Assembly (NCBI RefSeq): GCF_028640845.1
Contig: NC_080539.1
Coordinates: 165,180,236 to 165,244,235, forward strand
DNA from: Ahaetulla prasina
Taxonomy: Eukaryota; Chordata; Lepidosauria; Squamata; Colubridae
Direction of reading: 5' to 3'
Length of the DNA: 64,000 nucleotides
Of this stretch, positions 13,701 through 26,306 are shown piece by piece (positions within the stretch are counted from its first letter, which is position 1; each line of letters starts with the position of its first letter). The position numbers and the translations under genes were made by a program. Under the pieces are notes generated by a model. That model did no database searches. It saw nothing but the letters and a program-made list of their open reading frames with translations, and was not told the DNA's origin.

Positions 13701-16700
13701 GCCATCTTGGGGTCTGGACACAGACTTTTGGGGTTAAGCAATGTAGAGTGTAAAAAGCAAGTAAATTATAAACCAAAGATATTAAGTGCATACAATAAGA
13801 GAAAGGAACATAGACTTAGTTCATAGAAACCATTCATCATAGCTTTCCATATCTTCCTCTCTGTAGAGTCCATCCTTGCATCCACCATGGTCACACACTT
13901 TCCTATATTACTTTTCTTTTTTTTACTGTCATAAGCTCCATTCAGTAAATACATTCTCTGTCTTCTTCTTCTCAGCCCATTCATTCATTCTTACTTCCTA
14001 AGTTAGGGTTGGAATTTGGTCCACTCATAGCATTTCTTTTACTCTGGTCCCTCTGTTTTCCATTCAGTTTACATTCAATCATTAGACTCTTCACCTTGAC
14101 CCAAGCTTTCTCTGTTTTACTACATATACTTCTTAAGGACCCCATCCTCATTGTATTAAATACATTTTGTCTCCTAGCATACCCAACTGTCATTTCTGCA
14201 ACTTTTATTTATTTATTACACATTTATTTGCAACTTTTAACAAATGTTTATTCCTCAACACATACTACCTACCACCATAATATCAATAAATGGGATGGAG
14301 GGAGAAGAAATATATTGCCCCGTGTCCACTATTCTCTCTGGAATTCAGGCTGTTCGGAAATGGAATTACCTTCCTCCAGAAAGAGAAAGTTTACTGTCTA
14401 GTTGTGCTCTTTAACTCCAATTTCTTGCTTAATTCATGCAGACCAAATCTATGGCAATTGGACATTACCACTGAACACTTCTCACATATGGCAACCAAGA
14501 ATGAGAGAAGTAAGTTTGACCCCAGCCTTCCGTGATGTACACCCAATCACATTTCTCAGGAAATTAGTCATCAGTGGGAAATAGTAAACAGGAGGAATTC
14601 TTTATAGCCTTCTAAGATTTTTTTCCCCATGGCAGGAAACTCCCAAATCTTCTGCTTATAAGTACAGTCACCAAATGTTCTTTATTATAAGGGACAACCC
14701 TTCAATTCAGAAAGCTGTCTTTTATATTTATTTGATTTAGTTATTTGTTTTCTTAGTTTTGCTCTTGAATTTTCCTTTGTAATACAAAGTTATAAACATA
14801 ACTATTTTTAATCCTTATGAACCTCTTTCAGATTTGCCTCTTTTCCAAGTTTGTTTTTCATTTATTCCAAGAAAATATGGCTATTGCACTTATAAGTAAT
14901 TTTCCATACCCATTGAGGGAAGTGTGTGTCAGATTTTAACTTTTTCCATTTCTTCTTTGTTAGCTAGATGATATCTTAGGCAAGATAAAGCAATTAAAAT
15001 GTGCTATTTACTAAGATTTCAAATATGTCCCAGAGGTACTCTTTCAAAAGGCAACTGGACTTTGTTTTTCCTTGAAGTTGTTTTCTTCTCATTCAAAAAG
15101 CTTCTTCAGTTCTGACTTCAGTTCAGTCAGAACTGAAGAAGCTTCTTGGATGAGAAGCGAAAGGTCTTCAAAGAAAAACAAAGTCTAGTTGTCTTTTGAA
15201 AAAGCACTTCTGGGACAAACTTGACCTGGATGACTGAGAATCTCTATAGACAAGATTTCAAATAATTGCTTGAACTGTGCCCTATTATGAGGTGTTATTT
15301 AGTATGTTTTGGGAGGAACTAAGGTATACAAGGTTAGGGTAAAGATTAGGTCACCAAGAAGTTTCCTGGAAGTTTCTATTTTGTTTGGATTTTTTTTTTT
15401 TTTGGCAGTGCAGAGGGGGAGGAAACTTTGTTGGTAGACACCGATGTAACAAGTGTCTGGGAGCCGCTATGTGCATCTCATCCAAATACCTTTCATGACT
15501 GTCAGAGTGGGTGGGGCTTAAAATTTAGATTCTTTACACATTGGTTAATTTGAAGTTAATTTGATTTTAAAAAAGAAAATAGATGCTTTAATTACTTTGA
15601 GGCATCCATTCACTCTTTAATTCCTCAAACCCTGACTCTTCGGGTTACAGTGCAGTGCTATGCAAATCCTAGTGTAGCCTTCAAGTTGAAGAATCTCTGG
15701 ACTAGATTTACTAGTTTTGCATTTATTGCTCAAAGCTGGCTGGTAAGAAACTATATTGGGTGATTGCAGGACCCAAATATGGAGGCTCAGCTGGGGGGAT
15801 TTGTATGTTAAGTTCAGGGGTTGCTGGAAATCTTCCCATGGCTCTTTGCTACCCTAATGCTAGGGATTAAGGTTGCAGTGAATAAGGGCAGGTTGGAACC
15901 CAATTTATGCAAAAGTGTTCTTTTATAAAGGGTTATAACCCAACCCAGACCAATTGGGCACATAAATGTGAAAGACCAAGAAAGTTACATACATCCTTGT
16001 AAGAAATCAGCCTTTTTGTCCTAAACTACAGTTGTTCATCTTTCAAGCAGTAACAATGAAGAATATCATAAAATGCATGCATTCTGTCTTTTTAAAAAGT
16101 AGCTTGCATCTTACCATGGGGCGGGGGTGGAGAGGAAGAGTACAACTGAGTGGCTGCATTGGCTTCATTAGTCTGCTATTTCAGGTGTTGACAGCTTATA
16201 GCCAACTTTGAAACATCTGTTTTCTCTTCCCACTTAGAGTTCTTCCTCTTAAACCAGGCTTCAGAAAATCAGCCAATCTGTGAAATGTCTACTCTCTTTA
16301 GATAGAAGCAGGGGTGGTTTTCAGCAGGTTCTGACCAGTTCTGGAGAACCGGTAGCAGAAATTTTGAGTAGTTCGGAGAACTGGTAGTAAAAATTCTGAC
16401 TGGCCCTGCCCCCATCTATTCTCTGCCTCCCATGTCCCAGCTGATCGGGAGGAAATGAGGATTTTGCAGTATCCTTCCCCTGGAGTCGGGTGGGAATGGA
16501 GATTTTACAGTATCCTTTCCCTGCCATGCCCACCAAGCCATGCCCATCAAGCCAAGCCACACCCACTAAGCCACACCCACAGAACTGGTAGTAAAAATTT
16601 TTGAAACCCACCACTGGATAGAAGACTATATTTCCTAAATTAGGATTATTACAAATATTGTGAATGAAATACAGCCATGCTGGTCTTGCTAAAACAGTGT

Positions 16701-19700
16701 ATTTGCAATGCATCTTTATCAGCTTAATTCATCCTTTTCCTGTTTCTGTCCTAGATCCAAGGAGCCATCATCATTTCCAGCCTGGTGGAAGTGGTAATTG
16801 GATTGATGGGCATTCCTGGGGCCTTGCTCAGCTACATTGGGCCCCTGACAGTCACACCCACTGTCTCCTTAATAGGTCTCTCGGTCTTCCAAGCAGCAGG
16901 AGATAGAGCTGGATCACACTGGGGCATTGCCGCATTGTAGGTGCTCCTTTTTCAGTACAGATTTTCAGACTGATGCAAGAGTGGAGCAAAAGCTGTAGAG
17001 TTACAGAACTACTGTAGGATCTCAGAGGAGTGAACCGCAGAGATAAAACTGGCCCATTGGCCAGATGCTCTCTCATCTCCTCACTCAACTGCCAGACCAA
17101 GCCAAGTGAAACAGAGAGTGAAGTTCTGGATGGTTGGTTGCCAGTGGCTCAAAACGTCAGACTGTGCTTGTGCACACTTATGAGTGTAAGTGTGTATGTT
17201 AATAGAATAGGACAGTGGCATGGTGAGAACATTATGAATCTCTTGTTCTCTATTCCTAAGGGATTTGTAGCTCTGCAGTTCTGCTATATATTAATTTATG
17301 ACCAAAGAAGGACCACATATTTTTACACACCCACATATGAGTGCTGATGGCTGAATTACCCATAATTCACAAATAGAATAGGATCATGAATAGACTATAT
17401 AAGGTAGATATTATGAACTTTCAGTCACCACATTCATTCTCTGTGATTCCGACTGACTTCAGGGAAGTTTGCTTTATGGGCCTAAATTGGAACCTCAGTT
17501 TTTATACTCACCCATTAGTATACTATGGTTCTGTCACTCTAGACAGGCAAGGAAGCAAGAGCTGGAAGAATATGTTGTGGGAAGAAGCCTTGAACTTTTC
17601 TTGATAAGAGAGTTGACAGTTAACTGATTTGGCTCAAGTCCAACTGATACATTTTTCATATATTTGCTCTGACCTCAGCAGGTCTCATTTGAATGCTTCT
17701 GGATTTGGACTGAAGATTATTAACCTCTCAGGGCATCAATATTCCAAGGCTGGTGACAGCCTTGCCCATGGATGCTGAGTGATGAGCACAGTCAGAAGAT
17801 GAAAACAGATTCTAAACCCGCCAGCCAAAACCCTGGCTCTGCTGAACCTCAACTCTCATAATTCTCAGCTAGTACGCTTGTTAGCCAAGATTAGATATGC
17901 CTATAGAAAAGATCATGTAGTCATGAGATGCAAATTCACAAAGAAGTTATGTTAAGGTTCACACACTTGTCTCAATTTTGGGACTTGGTAGTGGGAGGGA
18001 ATGAAGTACTTTTGTGAAATTACTCAGCACAAATCAGAAAATCAATATCAGATGCTCTCTGAAGTTGTCAGCCCAGGGCATACACAGGGACAGTTGATGT
18101 GACAGATTGCTGATCCAACTGGTGGTTTATTAAAAATTGCAGAATCTGCCTTCTTTTAATCGGATGTCCTCCAAATCATTTCCCATCCAAGATTTCTAAT
18201 AAGCATAGCTGCTGCTCTGCCAGCTGGAATTTGGAGAGTACTATAGTCCTAATATAACTGAAAGGTATCAGATTTGTGTAAGGAAATGCCTAGATAATGG
18301 TAAGTTCATGATAAATAACTACTTATGTATAATTCAATAAATTCAATTTGAAATCATATGAATTGATCCCAGGGTTTTGGCATCCAATTGCTCCTAATCA
18401 GTTCACTCATGTCTTTTCTCTCCTTTGAACAGGTCTATTTTTTTAATTGTTCTGTTTGCTCAGTACCTACGAAATGTTTCTTTTCTCCTTCCTGGGTATA
18501 AATATGGGAAAGGCTGCATTTTGATCCGGATACAGATCTTCAAGATGTTTCCAGTAAGGAGATTGTCTTTCACTCATCATTTTATTGTGGGCACATTTTG
18601 TATGCCCCCCACCCAAAAAAATTTGGTCAGATTTTTCTGATTTTTATCTTGCCAGGTTCCCCAGTTGCATCAGTTGGCAAGAACAGCTTATTCTTCCCCT
18701 GTGTAGAAGGTTATTCTGAGCATGCGTAAATAATCCATTCACATGCAGTACTTTCTCTTATCCATCAGAAACTCCCCATGCATCAAGAAGGCAAAATGGG
18801 ACAAAGGAGAGACTGGGAATTAATTGAAACTAAACGTAACAAGGAGAGGGAGATTGTAAAAGCTTTTGCCAATCAATTGTGTACATTTGTTAGGAGTAAA
18901 GGAGAAGGAATGTAGAAGAGATCCTTAACACAAAAGTTTGATTTTGGTTGAAATACTCAAACCTGCATTCTTGAATATTTAAAATTCTCAAACTGCAATT
19001 TTAGACAATTCTCCAGGAATAAAGCTCCCTCCGCTCTATGGGATTTATTTGCAGTATAAATACTCCCAGGTCCTGATTAGAGAAATCCTGAAAGTGAAAA
19101 CTAGGCAGAATAGCACAGAGTTTACAATAGTAAATTCTTGAGATCCATGTTCTTTTCCTACAGTTGCTTCCTGTCTTCTGACTTGTTTTCAGTGTGGATA
19201 TATAGCTGGGGGATGATGGTGTTCTGCCTTTCTGTATCTCCTCTTCAGATCATACTAGCCATTTTGGTGGTCTGGCTGCTTTGTTACATTCTGACAGTGA
19301 CGGATGTGTTTCCTCGGGATGCCAGTGCCTACGGATTCAAGGCCAGAACAGATGCTAGAGGAGAAATCTTGTCCATAGCACCTTGGTTCCGTTTTCCCTA
19401 CCCCTGTAAGTTGGCCTCATGGTTCTCTTCACCTCGTATCAATCTTGGGAGGGAGCAATGGAATATGCATCTTCATGGCATGCTAAACCAGACAAGATTG
19501 CACAGATGCCCTCGTATCTCCAATCCCTCCTTCCCTGTTATTCTTTCTCTTTTATTTGCCTATTGTATGAAAATGGGCAGAATCTTCCCTCTTTTATTTG
19601 TTCTTACATGCTCCCTTTCCATGGAAGAGATCTCCCCTGGGCTGATCAACAGGCATGGAATAGCAGTTCAGTCAGGGAATAGTTGCCTTTGATATGCTAA

Positions 19701-20091
19701 GGCCCTTCCAGAAACAGGCTGAATGGCTGAGTACATTCTCCTGAGAGAGCCTTATGTGGGCCTAAAACCTCCTGTCACCACTTACATCCCAAGACATGAG
19801 TTGCACGTGGGAGTTTAAATCTTAGTTGACCTGGAGAAAAGGAAAGGTTTTCTCATGTCTTTTAGTCTTTCAATAATCCCATTTATCCTCCAGAATAACA
19901 GCTGGAAAATGATGTATCTACACTCTTACCTCCATTCCTTTGCTCTTTGCTGTTTTCATTCCTAACATTGATACTGGGGGGGGGGAATATTAAACACACA
20001 CTAATGTGTGTGTGTGTGTGTGTGTACAATTACCTTTTGCAATATATACACACACACACCACACAGATATAGTACAAAAGGTAACAGTAGA

Positions 20092-20129
<38 letters not shown>

Positions 20130-20811
20130 ACACACACAAGGGACACTGTGGCTCAGTGGCTAAGATGCTGAGCTTGTTGCTTGAAAAGTTGGCAGTTCAG
20201 TGGTTCGAATCCCCAGTGCTGCATAACGGGGTTATCTCCTGTTACTTTTCCCAGCTTCTGCCAACCTAGCAGTTTGAAAGCACGTAAAAAATGCAAGTAG
20301 AAAAATAGGGACCACCTTTGGTGGGAAGATAACAGTGTTCCGTGCGCCTTTGGCATTTAGTCATGCTGGCCACGTGACCACAGAGACGTCTTTGGACAGC
20401 GCTGGCTCTTCGGCTTTGAAACGGAGATGAGCATCGCCCCCTAGAGTCGAGAACGACTAGCACATATGTGCAAGGGGAACCTTTACCTTTAACTTTTATA
20501 CACACATACACACATGAATACATCAATACACACACATGGTAGAACCCCAAGATATATACCATATATGTGTGTAATACAACATCTTGGAGTTCTATCGTGT
20601 GTATATATACCATAAGTGTGTATGTGTGCGTATACACATACACACATGTACATATACATACTTATGATAAAACCCCAAGATGTTTTACTGTTACCTTTGG
20701 TACTCTGGTACACTGTGGAAATGTTTCAGGCTGTGCTTCACCCTGGAGTCAGGTTTAGGTAATTTGTCAGAGAATTCATATCGGCTGGTGTGAACTTGAG
20801 TGTGATTAAAA

Positions 20812-20856
<45 letters not shown>

Positions 20857-23800
20857 ACACACAGAAGAATCTGGGCTTCCTGGTTTTTATTTATTGGACT
20901 TCAACCTTTGCTCCTCCTAGAGAAACAACATTTTATAGCCCAGTTGATATTTGTTGTGTTGTCTGCTTTTCCAGGTCAGTGGGGGATACCCACAGTGACT
21001 GCGGCTGCTGTGCTGGGAATGTTCAGTGCTACATTATCTGGCATCATTGAGTCCATTGGAGATTATTATGCTTGTGCCCGACTTGCAGGTGCTCCCCCGC
21101 CACCAGTCCATGCCATCAATAGGTAGGGTGCATCCGGCTCAGAGATGTCTATATTTTTTATAAGTGTCCATTCTGCTTTTCACTGATGAAACAAAGGTAA
21201 TATTTTAAGCACATTTCTACAAAAACTGTGGAAGAGGATACTTCAGTAGCTAAAGGCTCTTAGAAAAAATGGCTTCACATTTTGTGATGCCAAAGATCAG
21301 AAGGGGGAAATTGGCAAAACTGTGTTTTAAAAAATGTCCATTTTTGATGTACTTCAAATGCTGATTTCTTTACTCAAATATTTAAGGATTTTGAGAATAT
21401 TTTTTCACTGTGGAAGCACACTTCCTCATTAACATATTCACGAGGCCTTCCTTTTGTCATACTCTGCCCAATCTTCGGAGATCCTTGTCCCAAGGTTTTC
21501 TATACTGTGAAAAATATGGGTCATGTTACCGTCATTATTCCAAGATTCAGAATTTCCACTATGTTTGCCTCTGGATTGCTCTTTGGGTGATGTTTTAGGG
21601 AGTAAATTAAACTCTTGCAATGCCCATCTTTCCCATTTCCCTTGCATATTTCATTCTGACATTCACAATGCACAACTGGTATGAGGTAGAACAGCTTTGC
21701 TAGCTCACTTTTACTGATTAAAACTTGAAATCTACTCAGCGTCAATGTGTGCAACACGAATAGCCTCACAACTCACCTGGTTTCTAAATTACCATAATTT
21801 GTTCTCTTGGTATGAAAACTACCCTGAACTGTAAACATTTAAGGAGGCTGGGTTCACAGGATTTACTAAGTCAGCCATCAAAGCAAACCATTTCCCCACT
21901 TTGCTGCAAGACTAGAATAAAAGGGCTTACAATATGGTGCAAATACAGCTGTGAGGTTTGCAACTGACCTGGTCAAGGTTGTCATGTGAGCATAACCACC
22001 AACACAGACCAGTAGGTCAAAGTGGCTGTTCCTCGGAACAGTTCCAAGAGATCAGATTTGTTTCACTGCTGAAAGCAAAATACTGTAACTGCTCCCTTCT
22101 TAAGAAAGAGGCGGTCAATATTTGAGATCTAACTTAAGAATAAAAATGTCTCTTATGGGTTTCTTTTGAAAACCTTTCAGGGAGTCAATAGACAACATTC
22201 ACATTAGCCTCGCCTACAGCACACTAGCTCAGGCTGCTTCACAAATTGGCTGGAATATTTAACTAAAGCTTTCCTCTGGGACAAGGGTCTGCAAACTTGG
22301 CTCTTTTAAGACATGTGGACTTCAACCCCCAGAGTTCCTCTGCCAGCAAAGCTGGCTGAGGAACTCTGGGAGTTGAAGTCCACAAGTCTTAAAAGAGCCA
22401 AGTTTGTAGACCCCTGCTCTAGGATGAACCTAGTAGACACTTTTCTTTTTAATGCGCACACCCCCCCAGTGTGGTGCGGTTACATTCAGAACTGATAATG
22501 CTGAATCCTGTGGGTGTATGAAACACTAATGGATCATTTGTGGTATAAGCAGAGGTGGACTATTACCCCAGAAAGGCTGAGCCATCAGGCCAGAGGGATT
22601 TAGGAAGGTATCTAATCAGGGAACCTGTTATTTCTATGAGTGCCTGTGGGTGGGCAGTAGGTCTGTATGGTTCTCTGTCCTTGATTGCTCTGATTTTTCC
22701 AATTGTTCAGGATGTAGCATATGAGATCCCCAAGAACTATGAACAGCAGGAAGAAGTATCACAAATGTCATATTGGGTGGGGCAAGGCAGGATTTGCTTT
22801 CTCTCGCTCTCTTTTTTTAAATCAGATGGTTTCTGTCTGCCCAGGTCAGGGAATAGGTGATGAGAATCCAAAGCACCACACGTCACCAGGCAGCCACATT
22901 TGTGTACGATGGACACATTGTATCTGGCTTAACTAGCAAGTGACCAAGAGGTGAACTGCTGCCAGTTTGGACCGGTTCGCCTGAACCAGTTGTTCCGATT
23001 CTGCACCGTTCGAAGAACTGGCAAATTGGACCACTGGCTGGCCCCACCCATTTTTGGGCTGTTTTCAGGCTGTTTTTCCCGCCAAAATTGGCCTGAAAAA
23101 CAGCCTGAAAACAGCCTGAAAAGCAGCCTGAAAACAGCCCAGAATGCTCCCAAAAAGGCCACTTTCCAGCCAAAATTGGCCCCCCAAAAGGCCTGAAATC
23201 GGCCCGAAAAGCAGCCTGAAAATGGCCGAAAAAGCTGGCTGCAAGAGGAAGAGAAGCTGAATGAGCTGGACCCGGACATGTCCCAAGTCCCCTCATCCCA
23301 GAAGCAGCAACCTTGCATTCTTCTTCTCTCTGCTAGCCCCATTCTTTGCATGGGATCGCCCAGCAATGGAGATGGAGAAGGAGAAGGGGGCGGCACTTTT
23401 GTGTGCTCCCGTTTCTGTGTGGCACTCTCCTCTCAATGCTAGCGGCTGCCCACTCAGTCACATGACTCATCCGAGCCACTCTCTCCCAGTCAGTCATTGG
23501 GGGCAGAGAACCGGTTGTTAAAAAATTTGGAGCCCACCATTGAAGTGATCCACATCTACCTGCTAATTCTAATTTTTGGCATTTATTCCTTTTAATTGTT
23601 TGACAAGATCTTCATGTAATTTGCTGAGTATCCATCAACTGAAATGCATCACCCTAACATTGCTAGGAGAGAGACCTGGAACATCTAACACAGCCCTGAG
23701 GATTCTTCTTCTTCTTCTTTTTTCCCCTCAGAGGCATTTTTACAGAGGGAATCTGTTGCATCATTGCTGGGTTGCTGGGCACTGGCAACGGTTCTACTTC

Positions 23801-26220
23801 CTCCAGTCCGAATATTGGAGTCTTGGGCATCACCAAGGTACCACCCTTCACTATTAGATAGCATCTTCTGTTTTTAGGCTTTTCATGGATTGGCACACAG
23901 CTGCTTGCTTCTTCTTGTGCACTGGGAGAAGCACAAGGCTTCAGTTTATAGCAGCTGGACAAAATCTGCAACTGGGATAGATGGTATATTGGCACCACAA
24001 AGTAATTTCGTAGGATGAATTCTGAAGTCATTTGTAAACAAGCTGTACTTATGCCATTTTAGATTCCTGAGAGATGTTTCTGCTCCAGCATTAAGGTAGT
24101 CTAGCCCATTTTTGGTGCCGTGTTGTTCATATCATGGCCCAGTTAAGTATGCAGAATTGTTGCCCCGTTTGCAGAAGTTAAGTTAAATTATACTATTGTT
24201 GTTTTCTAAAAATTAAAGAACTGCAGGAACAGATCAGGGGTGGGTTCTAATTTTTTTACTACCGGTTCTGTGGGCATGGCTTATTTTGTGGGCGTGGCTT
24301 GATGGTCATGTGACAGTGGGTGTGGCTTGGTGGTCATATGACCTGGTAGGCGTGGCCAACTCAATGTCTCTCATGTAAAGGGATACCTTGCCTGGCCCCT
24401 CCCCCCCAGCCATTCCTTGTCACACCCAGCCTCAACGTATCTATAGTTCTGCAAAAATGTTGTTCACCTTTTTTCAACTTTATTATCTACATACTATAGA
24501 TCAGGGGTCTCCAAACTTGGCCACTTTAAGACTTATGGACTTCAACTCCCAGAATTCCTCAGCCAGCTTTGCTGTCTTAAAGTGGCCAAGGTTAAAGACC
24601 TCTGCTATAGATGCACTTTCATGGACCACTGAAAGGAGGAAATGGCTCACATGCTTTGCCCAAGAGTATGATAGGCAACAGGCTTTTAAGGGGCTGCTAG
24701 AAATAAGGGGGGGGGGCAGCAAAGTATTTTCCAAAGCACCAGAAGGCAAAACAAGAAGCAATGGATGGAAACTCAACAAAGAGAGAAGCAACCTAAAACT
24801 AAGGACAAACTTCCTGACAGTGTGAACCTATATAGGTTTCAGTCATAATCTCACATATAAAATAGCCAGTCATGTAATACAATCTGCATTTTGTTCAAAA
24901 CAATCATTAGTATTATGGCTGATGTTTGACAGCAAGCCTAAAATCCCCATTCCCTCCCCACTCCAGGGGAAGGTTACTTCAAAATCCCCATTTCCTCCCC
25001 ACCCCACTAATCTGTTTTGGGAAGGAATCAAACTCCCCCCTCTTCATTTCCCAAATAAAATATCCCAGATAATTAAGGAATAATCAAGCTGCTAGCAAGG
25101 AACCTGCCTGGAATTCCACATTCCTGCCAGCTGCATAAAGGAAACTTTGTAAGCAGAAAACAGCTACCAGTGCTTACAGATAATATAAAGTGGAAGCCGG
25201 AAGTTCGGTTCCATTTACAAGCAGGCAGTAAACTCATTCAAGACAGGATACTTCACAATGGAAATCGCTCAAACCTTTTTAGAAACACAAAGCCCATGTT
25301 GCACAAACCCCAAAACTTCAAAAACATTGAACCATATAAGAATTCCTCCTCTTATCCAATTTGTTGTTCAGCTGACCCAGAAAGGAGCTTCTAGCCGCTC
25401 TGTCAATTTAAAACGGCAGCGTTTCCCCCACCTTCTTCTTTGCCAAGCAATCTCCTGGCTGAGAAGCCAGCCGATCAGTTGGGAGGCTTCTTGGCTTCTC
25501 AATTTAAAGGGACGGTGTCTTGTGTTTTTTTTTCCCCTCTTCTTCGACAAGTGAGTCTTGATTTTTTCCTTCTAGCCAATCAGCTGGGAGTCGGGAGGCA
25601 GCAATAGATTGGGGGCGGGTCCAGGCAGAATTTTTACTACTGGTTCTCCGAACTACTCAAAATGTTTACTACCGGTTCTTGCGAACTGGGGAGAACCAGT
25701 AGCAACCCACTATTGGAACAGATCAGGCTATTCCGCTAACCTGAAAAACATCTAGTCAGATTGGTAGTAGTTCTCCAGGATTTGGATTAGATAGACAGAA
25801 ACTCACCTTCTTGATTCTCTTAACTGGGGATCAGTAAGGCCTCTGGAAGGAACATCGTTTCTCAACTGAGCAGGTTTGTACTGCTTCACGCCAAATGCAC
25901 TGCCTGTAATTTGAATGGGAAATTTCCTCTGAGATGAGTCACCAGTCGGCTTGGTTTGCAGCGGGGCTGACCAGAGACAGCAGCTGCGACAATTGTTGTT
26001 CTAAATAAATGGGTTTGCTGCTCTTATTTTACTCAGAAAGCACTCTAGAAATCCTACTGAAAAAAAAATTAAAGCTTGTATGTGCCAGATGTATGAATGT
26101 ATTGTATGTGCCAGATGGTATTAAATGTAAAAAGTCCTTTTGGGCTCAGTGTGTACCTGAAAGCATGACTCATAGGTTGAGTAGAGACAGCAGAAAATGT
26201 AGCAGAAGCCGCATATACAG

Positions 26221-26257
<37 letters not shown>

Positions 26258-26275
26258 AATAATAATAATAATAAT

Positions 26276-26306
<31 letters not shown>

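Larger units (their letters stand above)
24235..25715. mobile_element. Composite non-autonomous hAT element, 1.48 kb, TSD GAACAGAT
   Basis: Perfect 8-bp repeats GAACAGAT at 24227-24234 and 25716-25723. Left end CAGGGGTGGGTTCTAATTTT; right end GAGAACCAGTAGCAACCCAC then TATTG. Inside lie a younger palindromic hAT MITE (24502-24604) and a CR1 fragment (24705-24830). Sits in SLC23A1 intron 10. No transposase reading frame. Confidence 0.88.

Noticed and set aside
13766..14193. Lys/Arg-rich frames on the - strand in SLC23A1 intron 4
   Set aside because: Broken frames without RT or other motifs; at most an unassignable repeat remnant, so not called as a gene.
20006..20269. Cys/Val-repeat frame
   Set aside because: Product of the (TG)n microsatellite joined to the Sauria SINE.
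22883..23396. 137- and 155-codon frames on the - strand rich in Phe/Gly/Cys
   Set aside because: Translation of the repeated CCTGAAAA units of a hAT-like element.
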